Shown: positions 37,885 through 46,473 of the stretch, piece by piece | How the letters are laid out: each line of letters starts with the position of its first letter | How positions within the stretch are numbered: position 1 is the first letter of the stretch | Source: Oceanobacillus massiliensis str. N'diop | Lineage (GTDB): Bacteria; Bacillota; Bacilli; Bacillales; Amphibacillaceae | Assembly: GCF_000285495.1 (NCBI RefSeq) | Contig: NZ_HE610976.1 | Span: 1,129,934 to 1,179,355 of the forward strand | Direction: 5' to 3' | Length of the DNA stretch: 49,422 nucleotides | Position numbers and translations under genes: made by a program | The notes under the pieces: generated by a model | The model's database searches: none | What the model saw: only the letters and a program-made list of their open reading frames with translations | What the model was told of the DNA's origin: nothing

Positions 37885-38012
37885 ATAGGGCAGTCGACTC
37901 CAGCGGGAATAGCAACAGCTGAAGATCCCGCAGGAAGTGGGTTTCTTCCGAGGAAGCTGAAGCGTTGCCCGCGGAAAGCGACTGCCCGGAGCGGAAATCG
38001 GCAGTTGCTGTT
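37885..38012 (-). repeat. Class B intergenic repeat, copy B3
   Basis: GGGCAGTCG (37888-37896) and CGACTGCCC (37979-37987) are the outer arms. The core is nearly identical to B2. The linker between A3 and B3 (starting TTACTGATAATTA) matches the A1-B2 linker, so the pair moved or was copied as a unit. Confidence 0.9.
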
Positions 38013-38149
38013 AAAATGCCTATTCCAAGTTAAAAAATAATAATAACCGGAAAGCACAATGACAACATAGTGTTTTTTATATTCGTATGTATTAGAAGTT
38101 GTTGGTAATTAATAAACGGCAGCTGTTTGTATTGTCTGTCATGAAAATT

Positions 38150-38215
38150 AAAAGATCGCCCTTTCGTTAGCTGCAGGAAAATATACTGCAAGTAACGAGG
38201 GGGCGATCCTTTTGG
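38150..38215. terminator. Long stem-loop downstream of the transporter gene
   Basis: Bases 38152-38175 pair with 38185-38208 with a few mismatches, capped by GAAAATATA, with A's before and T's after. On the minus strand it could end the marR-transporter transcript, 140 bp after the transporter stop. I see no gene in 38013-38351; 38216-38351 holds nothing else I recognise. Confidence 0.55.
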
Positions 38216-38351
38216 GTCTTTTTCCTATGGTTCTTATTGTAGGTTTAATTGCTAGTTAACTTTTACTGATAAGGGAAAAATGATGCAACCTGTCCCCATA
38301 TGGGAAGTACCAAACGCATCGGCCGGTCAGGTCACAACCTAAATCATTTAT

Positions 38352-39908
38352 CTATTTCGAATGTGATGGGTTAACATTTTGGTTTACCTGTCTTTTCGAG
38401 CTGGATTTAGTGGCCATTTGTTGATTATATTCCTGATCCTCTTCTACAGGAGCGGTTCGCTTGATGAAGAAAGATAAGATAAACCCTAAAACAGCAAATA
38501 CTGTTGCAACCATAAAGGAATCGTTTATCCCTTGTATCGAGGCAAGATTTTCGATTGAAATAAGCTGCAGCTCGGAAGGCGTTCCTGAAGCTGGCATAAA
38601 ATCAGCTACGTGCTTTGCTGTCTGGCTGCTCATCACAGTTACCAAAAAGGCAGTCCCGATTGAACCGGACATCTGGCGTAATGTGTTGGCCATTGCGGTT
38701 CCGTGAGCATATAGACGCCTCGGAAGCTGATTTAAACCGGCTGTCATAATCGGCATCATAATCATCGATATGCCGACCATACGCAAGCTATAGCCAAACA
38801 TCATGAAATAATAGCCGGTTTCATCGGTGAGATTAGCAAATAAAAAGGTTGTTAGTGCTGTTATGCCAAGCCCTATCAATGCTAGTGGGCGTGCACCGAT
38901 CCGGTCAAATAGTTTACCGGTTATAGGAGACATAAAGGCCGATATGATCGCACCTGGCAATAAGAGCAGACCTGATTCCAGTGGGGAGAACCCACGGATA
39001 TTCTGTAAATAGATTGGTATCAGGATCATGGCAGCGAACATGGACATGGTAACTACAACATTTATAATCGTCGTTAGTGTAAACATATTGTATTTGAACA
39101 CTCTGAACTCAAGCATCGGTGTCTTCAATCGGAGCTGGCGGCTTACAAAGAAGAACATGATTCCTGCCCCTGCAATTAGAGGTAGAAGAACTTCTATACT
39201 TGTCCATCCCTTTTCACCGGCGCTGCTGAATCCATACAGCAGTCCTCCGAAAGCGAAGGTAGATAAGACGATGGATTTATAATCTACTTTTGGTTTCGAT
39301 ACTTTGGTTACATTTCTCAGAAGGAAATAAGCAAGGATAATATCAATTACTGTAATGGGCAAGACGATAAAAAATAATACTCTCCATGAATAGGATTGGA
39401 CAATAAACCCAGACAGAGTAGGTCCAATCGCTGGAGCAAACATCATTGCCAGTCCGATATAACCCATCGCTGATCCGCGTTTTTCAATTGGGAACAGACT
39501 TAGAATAACGTTCATCAATAGAGGCATCATAATTCCAGCACCTGCCGCTTGCACTACCCTTCCCATAAGAAGTGTTGGGAATGAAAAGGATATTCCGCAA
39601 ATCAAGGTCCCCAGTGCAAAGAGTGACATTGCTGTGAGGAATAAGTGCCTTGTTGTAAATTTCTCCATTAAAAAAGCGGTAATAGGTATCAATATCCCAT
39701 TTACCAGCATAAAAATGGTCGTTAAGGACTGGGCAGCATTCGCTGACATCTCCATATCAACAATCATAACTGGAAGTGCCACATTTAAAAGTGTTTGATT
39801 TAATATCGCAACAAACGCACCAAGCACCATGACAAAGATAATCGGACCTTTTGGCACTTCGGACGCTTCAACAAAAACTGATCTATCTTTCAATTCGTTC
39901 ATCTCCAT
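38352..39908 (-). CDS. MFS multidrug efflux transporter, DHA2 (EmrB/QacA) family
   Basis: A 518-residue drug:proton antiporter-type membrane protein with about 14 hydrophobic segments. Diagnostic pieces are LNQTLLNVALPVMIVDM in the first helix region, LFLTAMSLFALGTLICG, GRVVQAAGAGIMMPLL and the motif C-like GYIGLAMMFAPAIGPTLSGF. It resembles the LmrB/Mdr group, but the drugs it exports cannot be read from sequence. Its start overlaps the upstream marR gene by 26 bp; a second ATG at 39902 is possible and no strong ribosome binding site is seen, so translation is probably coupled. This operon is not part of the usual B. subtilis order at this locus. Confidence 0.92.
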   Translation of the reverse strand: MEMNELKDRSVFVEASEVPKGPIIFVMVLGAFVAILNQTLLNVALPVMIVDMEMSANAAQSLTTIFMLVNGILIPITAFLMEKFTTRHLFLTAMSLFALGTLICGISFSFPTLLMGRVVQAAGAGIMMPLLMNVILSLFPIEKRGSAMGYIGLAMMFAPAIGPTLSGFIVQSYSWRVLFFIVLPITVIDIILAYFLLRNVTKVSKPKVDYKSIVLSTFAFGGLLYGFSSAGEKGWTSIEVLLPLIAGAGIMFFFVSRQLRLKTPMLEFRVFKYNMFTLTTIINVVVTMSMFAAMILIPIYLQNIRGFSPLESGLLLLPGAIISAFMSPITGKLFDRIGARPLALIGLGITALTTFLFANLTDETGYYFMMFGYSLRMVGISMIMMPIMTAGLNQLPRRLYAHGTAMANTLRQMSGSIGTAFLVTVMSSQTAKHVADFMPASGTPSELQLISIENLASIQGINDSFMVATVFAVLGFILSFFIKRTAPVEEDQEYNQQMATKSSSKRQVNQNVNPSHSK

Positions 39909-40335
39909 TTTCTTTGATCTTTTCTTTTACCAATTGATGAAGCTCCAATAATATCTCGATATCTTCATCACGAATCGTATTTAAATGTCGCAAACGTTCG
40001 CGAAATAATTTTTGACCTTCTCTTTCCTTCTCTTCTCCCAGCTCGGTAAGATTAAGAATGATGGCCCTCCGGTCAGTTTGGGACTGTTCTCTCTTCAGGT
40101 AGGAAGCTTTTACCAAACGATCCACCGTGCTGCTGACCGCACTTTTATTAATCTTCATTTTCTTGGTAAGCTCATGCAACCCCAAATTAGGCTCCTGAGA
40201 AATAAGTTTGAGTATTTGCAGCTGCGAAACTGTAACCCCAAGTTCGTTTGCCAGATGCCACATCTGCTTATAGAAAAATTTGTTTACCTCATGAAAAGAG
40301 GAAATAATTTTATCGACTTTTTCACCTTTATCCAT
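39883..40335 (-). CDS. MarR family transcriptional regulator
   Basis: A 150-residue winged-helix regulator. The recognition region reads LHELTKKMKINKSAVSSTVDRLVKASYL and the wing includes REQSQTDRRAIILNLTE, with the DRR motif of the family. It precedes and overlaps the efflux gene, the classic local-repressor arrangement. A GTTCAC/GTGAAC inverted repeat lies 27 bp upstream of its start, within the promoter region, which suggests autorepression released by a transported compound. The ligand is unknown. Confidence 0.93.
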   Translation of the reverse strand: MDKGEKVDKIISSFHEVNKFFYKQMWHLANELGVTVSQLQILKLISQEPNLGLHELTKKMKINKSAVSSTVDRLVKASYLKREQSQTDRRAIILNLTELGEEKEREGQKLFRERLRHLNTIRDEDIEILLELHQLVKEKIKENGDERIER

Positions 40336-40361
40336 TTCGAAACTCCTTCGTTATAAGAAAA

Positions 40362-40375
40362 GTTCACGTGTGAAC
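40362..40375. promoter_or_regulatory. Palindromic operator of the marR-transporter operon
   Basis: GTTCAC and GTGAAC form a perfect inverted repeat around a 2-bp centre. On the minus strand it overlaps the space between a TTGTTC-like -35 and TATAAC -10 (40352-40357), so a bound repressor would block transcription. Confidence 0.6.
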
Positions 40376-40605
40376 AATTTAACCTAAAAGCTAGTATAAA
40401 TAAGCGATGCATAATATGCAAGTATTATTTTTTCGTCAGAACATTTTGGAATTCGGCAAACATTGGCAGCGTCTTTCCGATTGTATATATCATCCGATGT
40501 CATCTGCATAAGGCTGTCCAGCAGAAAAAGCAACGCTTGTTCTTGTTGAAATCTGCTTCTTATCTAGAATGGCGTCGAACGATTTATGGGTTTCACTCTG
40601 CTATT

Positions 40606-40638
40606 TTGACAAAAAAAGAAGGAATAATATGGTTTACT
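40606..40638 (+). promoter_or_regulatory. Spo0A-dependent sigma-A type promoter of spoIIE
   Basis: A perfect TTGACA (40606-40611) is followed after 21 bp by TTTACT (40633-40638). The wide 21-bp spacer is a known feature of the Spo0A-activated spoIIE promoter in B. subtilis. CGTCGAA (40573-40579) and TGACAAA (40607-40613) each match the 0A-box (TGNCGAA) at six of seven bases. I see no gene in 40376-40664. Confidence 0.55.
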
Positions 40639-40664
40639 AGATTGAAAGATAGGGGTGGATAAAA

Positions 40665-43118
40665 ATGATAGGATCAATTCCAAGGGTGGGATCGGGAGAC
40701 TTCATAGGAAATAAAGCAGAAAAGAAGGGGACGATACGAACAGGAATCTATATGAAAATGAAGTTAATTCTACTTGAGTACGGATGGCTTTATTATATCG
40801 CAGCCTTTTTACTCGGACGGGCTGTCATTCTATCGGCTGTTTCTCCATTTGCCGTGGCATTCATTGCTTCCATGTGGTTCATTCATCGGGAGAAGAGTTT
40901 CAAATCCATGCTTGCTGTCCTGGCGGGGGCGTTGAGCTACTCGATGACACATTCTATTTTTATAGGACTGGCAATGGCTGTTTTTCTCCTGCTTGCAGCA
41001 CTTGGCAAGAAATGGAAGCATCAGCAAATCGTTCTGCCACTTGCTGTATTTGTCTCGACTGCACTTCCAAGAATGTTTCTCTATTCGGTACGGGATACCA
41101 TTACACCGTATGAATGGCTTTTGCTAATTGTTGAAGGAGTACTGGGAACAGTTCTAGTATTGATATTTATGCAAAGTATTCCTCTCTTATCACCTAAAAG
41201 ATATAAACCTGCATTAAAGAATGAAGAAATCGTTTGTATGATTATTCTCATTGCCTCCGTTCTGACCGGTATGATTGGCTGGCAGTTTTATGGTGCCTCA
41301 GCTGAGCAAGTCTTTTCCCGTTATTTTGTATTGTTGTTCGCTTATATTGGAGGCGCTGCCATCGGATCCACGGTTGGAGTCGTTGCTGGCTTGATATTGT
41401 CCCTTGCAAGTGTTGCAAATCTCTATCAAATGAGTCTGCTTGCATTTTCTGGTTTGCTTGGAGGGCTTCTTAAAGAGGGAAAGAAGCCCGGAACTGCCAT
41501 AGGTCTGCTTGTCGGTACATTTTTGATTAGTATATACGGAGATGCTGTTTCATTGGTTCCTTCTCTTATAGAGTCATCGATTGCAATTCTATTATTTTTA
41601 TTAACACCTGCTTCCTGGTTCAGCAGGATCTCGCGCTATATACCAGGCACAGAAGAATACACCCATGAACAAGAGCAATACCTGCAAAAGGTTAGAAATG
41701 TCACGGCCAGGAGGGTTGAACAGTTTTCCGGGGTATTCCAGGCACTATCAAAGAGCTTTTCAGTATCTGAAACATCCCCGGCAGATGAGCAAGAGACAAG
41801 ACGTGAGACAGATTATTTCCTAAGCCAGGTTACAGAAAAAACATGTCAAAATTGCTTTATGAAGGACCGCTGCTGGCAAAAAGAGTTTCAGCAGACCTAT
41901 TCCCTTATGGAGGAGATGAAAGATGACATTACAGAAGGGGAAGAGCCAAATAGGAAGGTGATGCGGGAGTTTGAGAATCATTGTGTAAAATCGAGAAAAG
42001 TAGTGGAAGCAATGAAGGAGGAAATGACGTATTTTGAAGCAAACCGAAAATTAAGGCAGCAGGTAATGGAGAGCAAGCGCCTGGTTGCTGACCAATTGCA
42101 GGGAGTTTCCGAGGTGATGGAAGACTTTGCAAAGGAAATTTTAAAAGAACGTCAGCATCACGAACTGCAGGAAAGCCAAATCATTAATGCATTGAAGCAT
42201 ATGGGAATTGACTTGGAAAAACTGGATATTTATCAATTGGAAAAGGGGAATGTGGATATAGAAATGACGGCAACATTTTATGAATACCGCGGGGAAGGAG
42301 CAAAACTGATTGCCCCAGTATTATCGGATATTTTAAATGAGATGGTTATTGTGAAAGATGAGGAGATATCACCGTTTCCTAATGGATATAGCTATTTGGC
42401 ATTCGGTTCTGCAAAAGAATTCACGGTACAGACGGGAGCAGCAAGTGCTGCAAAAGGAGGTGGCCTGGTTTCTGGAGACAGCTTCACGACGATTGAGCTT
42501 GGGGCAGGTAAGTTTGCCATGGCAATCAGTGATGGAATGGGCAATGGAAAGCGGGCAAGGGAAGAGAGCATGGAAACGCTCCGATTATTGCAGCAGATAC
42601 TTCAAACGGGAATCCCGGAAAAGGTGGCAATAAAGAGCATTAACTCCATTCTGTCATTGCGAACGACCGAAGAGATGTTTGCAACACTTGATTTAGCGGT
42701 GATGGACTTGCATGATGCCTCTGTCCGATTTCTTAAAATCGGATCTACACCGAGCTTCATTAAACGGGGATACAAGATGATAAAAATTGAAGCAAGCAAT
42801 CTTCCAATGGGGATTATTCAGGAGTTTGATGTCGAGATTGTAAGTGAACAGCTAAGCTCGGATGATTTGCTCATCATGATGAGCGATGGAATCTTTGAAG
42901 GTCCGAAACACGTTGAAAACATAGACCTATGGCTAAAACGGAAAATACGGGAAATGGATACTGATGACCCACAGGAAGTAGCAGACTTGTTGCTTGAAGA
43001 AGTGATTCGGACAAGGTCCGGGGAAATAAAAGATGATATGACCGTCCTTGTTGCCAAGATCGCCAAGACCAGTCCGGAATGGGCGGCAGTACCGGTATAC
43101 GGGAATAAAGCTCTATAG
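40665..43118 (+). CDS. spoIIE: Stage II sporulation protein E (PP2C-type serine phosphatase)
   Basis: SpoIIE sits at the asymmetric septum, interacts with FtsZ and dephosphorylates SpoIIAA to release sigma-F in the forespore. In its 817 residues, region I (about 40-325) has ten or so membrane helices. Region II (about 330-585) is an FtsZ-interacting and regulatory segment rich in charged residues. Region III is a PP2C phosphatase with metal sites in SGDSFTTIELGAGKFAMAISDGMG (split here by short runs) and LLIMMSDGIFEGP. GGGGTGG precedes the ATG. A promoter with 21-bp spacing is present. Confidence 0.97.
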   Translation: MIGSIPRVGSGDFIGNKAEKKGTIRTGIYMKMKLILLEYGWLYYIAAFLLGRAVILSAVSPFAVAFIASMWFIHREKSFKSMLAVLAGALSYSMTHSIFIGLAMAVFLLLAALGKKWKHQQIVLPLAVFVSTALPRMFLYSVRDTITPYEWLLLIVEGVLGTVLVLIFMQSIPLLSPKRYKPALKNEEIVCMIILIASVLTGMIGWQFYGASAEQVFSRYFVLLFAYIGGAAIGSTVGVVAGLILSLASVANLYQMSLLAFSGLLGGLLKEGKKPGTAIGLLVGTFLISIYGDAVSLVPSLIESSIAILLFLLTPASWFSRISRYIPGTEEYTHEQEQYLQKVRNVTARRVEQFSGVFQALSKSFSVSETSPADEQETRRETDYFLSQVTEKTCQNCFMKDRCWQKEFQQTYSLMEEMKDDITEGEEPNRKVMREFENHCVKSRKVVEAMKEEMTYFEANRKLRQQVMESKRLVADQLQGVSEVMEDFAKEILKERQHHELQESQIINALKHMGIDLEKLDIYQLEKGNVDIEMTATFYEYRGEGAKLIAPVLSDILNEMVIVKDEEISPFPNGYSYLAFGSAKEFTVQTGAASAAKGGGLVSGDSFTTIELGAGKFAMAISDGMGNGKRAREESMETLRLLQQILQTGIPEKVAIKSINSILSLRTTEEMFATLDLAVMDLHDASVRFLKIGSTPSFIKRGYKMIKIEASNLPMGIIQEFDVEIVSEQLSSDDLLIMMSDGIFEGPKHVENIDLWLKRKIREMDTDDPQEVADLLLEEVIRTRSGEIKDDMTVLVAKIAKTSPEWAAVPVYGNKAL

Positions 43119-43137
43119 AAGGAACGCCCTGCCTCCA

Positions 43138-43189
43138 CTTTTGGTGCCTTTGCTTATGCCTGCGTTTCAGACCAGTCGCCTCCACTTTT
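43138..43189 (+). repeat. 52-bp direct repeat, first copy (half element)
   Basis: This segment is identical at 51 of 52 positions to 43260-43311 (A/G difference at the CCAGTC/CCGGTC position). It is the right-hand half of the hairpin element described next. Confidence 0.85.
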
Positions 43190-43311
43190 CTTGTCTAGTT
43201 TCGGCTCCCAGAAACTCCGGACATAAGCAATTCACGCTTCAAGCGCGGAAAGGCATGCGCTTTTGGTGCCTTTGCTTATGCCTGCGTTTCAGACCGGTCG
43301 CCTCCACTTTT
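43190..43311 (+). repeat. Intergenic hairpin repeat including the second 52-bp copy
   Basis: Bases 43212-43230 pair with 43271-43289, and within them AAGCGC pairs with GCGCTT, making a long imperfect hairpin. The flank CTTGTCTAGTTTCGGCTCC resembles, from memory, a repeat common in Bacillus intergenic regions. The element fills the gap between spoIIE and yabS; no gene is seen in 43119-43375. Confidence 0.7.
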
Positions 43312-43375
43312 AATATGTATATTCTTTTTTTGTTTTGGCGATGATGGTAGTGGAATAAACAGGGAGGTTTGGGCA

Positions 43376-44116
43376 TTGAAAAATGGGACGTTGAAGCAAA
43401 TATTATTACTTACGGATGGTTGTTCAAATAAAGGGGAAGATCCTTCTGCCACGGCAGCCCTTGCCTATCAGCAGGGAATTACGGTGAATGTCATCGGGAT
43501 CCTCGAGGATGACCAGACGGAGAGTCCGGATGGATTACAGGAAGTGGAAGACATTGCGTTGTCTGGTGGAGGTGTCAGTCAGATCGTTTATAGTTCTTCC
43601 TTATCTCAAACTGTGCAGATGGTAACGAGGCAGGCAATGACACAGACCTTGCAGGGATTTGTCAATAAGGAGTTGAGACAGATACTTGGATCGGACAAAA
43701 GTCTCGAAGACCTCGATCCGGAAAAACGCGGTGAGATTATGGAAGTGGTTGAGGATATGGGCGAGACGAGTGATCTGGAAGTGCTTGTCCTTGTTGATAC
43801 AAGTGCGAGTATGCACAGTAATCTGCCAACAGTGAAAGAGGCGCTGATTGACCTTTCCATTAGTTTGAATTCACGAATTGGACGAAATCGTTTTAGCATT
43901 TACAGTTTTCCTGGAAAACGCAAAGATATCGAAAAGGTGTTTGATTGGTCACCAAAACTGGATTCCATCTCTACCGTTTTCCCGAAATTGACGAGTGGGG
44001 GAATTACGCCTACAGGACCAGCAATCAGGGAAGCAATGTACCAGTTCGGCAAAAAAAGCTTACTAAGGAGCTTCAGGCATGAAGATGAATCCGGTATGGA
44101 AGAAGCAGGCTATTGA
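43376..44116 (+). CDS. yabS: VWA domain protein YabS
   Basis: A 246-residue von Willebrand A-type protein, conserved next to spoIIE and yabT in spore formers; its function is not known. It holds two parts with metal-site-like motifs: LLLTDGCSNKGEDPSA near the N-terminus and a second complete MIDAS in VLVDTSASMHSNLPTVKEAL near residue 140, with GGITPTGPAIREAM later. The start is TTG at 43376, 8 bp after GGGAGG. Its end overlaps yabT by 38 bp. Confidence 0.92.
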   Translation: MKNGTLKQILLLTDGCSNKGEDPSATAALAYQQGITVNVIGILEDDQTESPDGLQEVEDIALSGGGVSQIVYSSSLSQTVQMVTRQAMTQTLQGFVNKELRQILGSDKSLEDLDPEKRGEIMEVVEDMGETSDLEVLVLVDTSASMHSNLPTVKEALIDLSISLNSRIGRNRFSIYSFPGKRKDIEKVFDWSPKLDSISTVFPKLTSGGITPTGPAIREAMYQFGKKSLLRSFRHEDESGMEEAGY

Positions 44117-45014
44117 ACTTAGACCGGGAACCCGCATACATGGGAAATGGCATCATAAAAGCTATACCATTCAGAGAAAACTTGGTGCGGGGGCAATCGG
44201 GGATGTTTATTTATGTGAATATGAAGGAAGACCTGCTGCGCTGAAGATCAGTGAAAAGGGTTCATCGATGACCGTAGAAGTTAATGTGCTGAAGTCATTG
44301 GAAAAGGTCCAAGGAAAACGTCTTGGACCTTCTTTGCTTGATGTTGATGACTGGACCTCGCAAACTGGCAACATATTTTCCTTTTATGTGATGGAGTATC
44401 TTCAGGGACAGTCGCTGACCACATTTATTCGAACAAACGGCAAAGCCTGGATCGGTGTTTTTATGCTCCAATTGCTGGAGGATTTGGAGAGCCTGCATCA
44501 AGCCGGCTGGGTCTTTGGGGACCTGAAAACAGAGAATCTGATAGTGGTATCCTCCCCTCCAAAAATACGTTGGGTTGACGTTGGGGGGACAACCCGGACG
44601 GGCAGGGCAATTAAGGAATACACGGAGTTTTATGACCGCGGATATTGGGGAATTGGTACAAGACGTGCTGAACCAAGCTATGATCTCTTTGCATTTGTAA
44701 TGGTATTTTTAAATATCTATTATCCGAACCGTTTTGTTAAGAATGGCGACCAGCCAGAGAAGCTATTAGCTAAGAAAATTGATAATGTGAAGGACCTGTA
44801 TTCCTACCGAAATATATTGAAAAAGGCAATCAAAGGAAGCTACCAATCCAGTGCCGAAATGAAAAGGGATCTTGTAGCAGTCCTTAATGATGTCAATAAA
44901 CGGCAATCCTATCATCGGACGAAACAGAGAGCATCATCAAGATTATTTTTGGTGGAATCGGGCGGGATTGGGATACTTGCTCTGATTTTCTACCTTTTTT
45001 CTCTACTTTTTTAG
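44079..45014 (+). CDS. yabT: Serine/threonine protein kinase YabT
   Basis: YabT is a Hanks-type kinase made during sporulation in B. subtilis; DNA binding activates it and it phosphorylates RecA. Of 311 residues the kinase core shows the glycine loop LGAGAIGDVYLCE, ATP lysine in AALKISE, and catalytic loop FGDLKTEN. The magnesium loop is DVG instead of DFG, as in B. subtilis YabT. The end (LFLVESGGIGILALIFYLFSLLF, near 285-311) is a membrane anchor. AAGGAG precedes the ATG, and it overlaps yabS. Confidence 0.93.
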   Translation: MKMNPVWKKQAIELRPGTRIHGKWHHKSYTIQRKLGAGAIGDVYLCEYEGRPAALKISEKGSSMTVEVNVLKSLEKVQGKRLGPSLLDVDDWTSQTGNIFSFYVMEYLQGQSLTTFIRTNGKAWIGVFMLQLLEDLESLHQAGWVFGDLKTENLIVVSSPPKIRWVDVGGTTRTGRAIKEYTEFYDRGYWGIGTRRAEPSYDLFAFVMVFLNIYYPNRFVKNGDQPEKLLAKKIDNVKDLYSYRNILKKAIKGSYQSSAEMKRDLVAVLNDVNKRQSYHRTKQRASSRLFLVESGGIGILALIFYLFSLLF

Positions 45015-45071
45015 CTGTTGCTTGTATGATAGGGTATAGATATAAAAATCTCTGGAAAGAGTTGGAAGCGG

Positions 45072-46462
45072 ATGGAACAGAAAGTCCTTGCATTTATAAA
45101 AAAGCATCAATTGCTCAAAAGAGATGCCACGGTATTGGTAGCCGTATCGGGCGGTCCGGATTCGATGGCACTGCTGCATTTTCTATGCGGTATAAAAACC
45201 GAATGGAACTTAAAGCTGATAGCTGTATCTGTCGACCATCAGCTGAGAGGAAATGAATCCTATGAGGACCTGCAATATGTCAAAAACATTTGCAAGGAAT
45301 GGGGTGTTAGGTTTGCGGGTGCTTCACTGGATGTCCCGGCCTATAAGGAAAAGCATGGTATTGGTACAGAGCTTGCTGCCCGCGAGGTCCGATACAGCTT
45401 TTTTGAAGAACAGATGGAGAAATTCGATGCAGATTTTCTGGCGCTAGGGCATCATGGAGATGATCAGGTGGAGACGATGCTGATGAAACTTTCACGTGCT
45501 GCATCCTCAAGCGCTTTTACCGGAATCCCCGTATATCGAAAATTTTCTGCAGGCTGCATTATTCGGCCATTTCTTTGTATAAACAAGCGGGAACTCGAAG
45601 CATACTGCCGGACACATCAGATAGCTGCCAGGGTGGATCCGACTAATCAAGATAATGACTACACACGTAATTTTTTCCGCAATCGAATTATTCCATTAAT
45701 AAAGGAGAAAAATAACAATATACATATTACCGTTCAGCATTTAAGCGAAACACTTTCTGAGGATGAATCCTTCCTCAGAAATGAGGCAGAAAAGATGGTA
45801 AATGAGGTTGTTGATTTCCAAGCTGGAAACAGTATGGCGGCATTTGAGACGAATTTATTCAAAAACCGCGCACGCGCTTTACAAAGACGTGCCTATCATC
45901 TAATATTAAACTATCTATACGAGGTCTTGCCAAAGGACTTATCCTATGCGCATGAACAACAGTTTTTTGCCTTATTGCAGCGTGAAGAAGGAAATACCCG
46001 GATTGATTTTCCATCTTCATTAATATTGGAAAATAATTATGGAAAAATGATTTTTATTTCACGGATAATAAACCTAACCTTTCCTATCACTACACGTTGA
46101 CTATTCCAGGCAAAGTCGCTTTGCCAGACGGATCTACAATTACAGCAAACTTCGCAGAACACAATACAGAAGCAGATGACTTTTCCCATTCCATCCCAGC
46201 AGAGCAAGTTACGCTGCCATTACATATCAGAACAAGAAGACCAGGCGATAGAATGAGCTGGAAGGGATTAAATGGAAGCAAAAAACTGAAAGATATTTTT
46301 ATAGATGCAAAAATACCTTTAAGTGAAAGGGAAACCTGGCCGCTGGTAACAGACGCTCAGGAAGAGATTCTCTGGCTTGTCGGCCTGAAAAAGGGCCAGG
46401 CAAACACACAACAGAAACAAGGACCAGCCATCCGGCTATATTTTGAAAAAGGGAACATTTAG
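45072..46462 (+). pseudogene. tilS: tRNA(Ile)-lysidine synthase TilS, split by an apparent frameshift
   Basis: TilS converts C34 of tRNA-Ile(CAU) to lysidine so that it reads AUA instead of AUG; it is essential in B. subtilis. The first frame (45072-46100) has the PP-loop VAVSGGPDSMALLH at residues 22-35. The C-terminal part (LTIPGKVALPDGS, then HIRTRRPGDRM) continues only in the -1 frame, from about 46055 to 46462. Adding one T to the T5 run at 46051-46055 restores a single protein of about 463 residues, the normal length. Because the rest is intact and the gene is essential, a sequencing or assembly error, or recoding, is more likely than true loss. Confidence 0.9.
46051..46055 (+). other. 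Likely frameshift site in tilS
   Basis: In-frame codons here read ATG ATT TTT ATT TCA and reach a stop at 46098-46100. With one more T the frame reads on as YFTDNKPNLSYHYTLTIPG, joining smoothly to the conserved C-terminal domain. No canonical X XXY YYZ slippery heptamer is in frame, though a -1 slip on the TTT codon would give the same product. Confidence 0.7.
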
Positions 46463-46473
46463 GAGGACATACA

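Noticed and set aside
37406-38057. Several open frames of 74-118 codons in both directions
   Set aside because: All are translations of the class A and B repeats; the same peptide strings recur wherever the repeats occur.
38461-39282. Plus-strand open frames opposite the MFS transporter
   Set aside because: They are antisense shadows of a clear membrane-protein gene and lack ribosome binding sites.
46040-46100. Programmed -1 frameshift signal in tilS
   Set aside because: No in-frame X XXY YYZ heptamer is present and no clear downstream stem or upstream SD-like stimulator is seen; a missing T is the simpler explanation.
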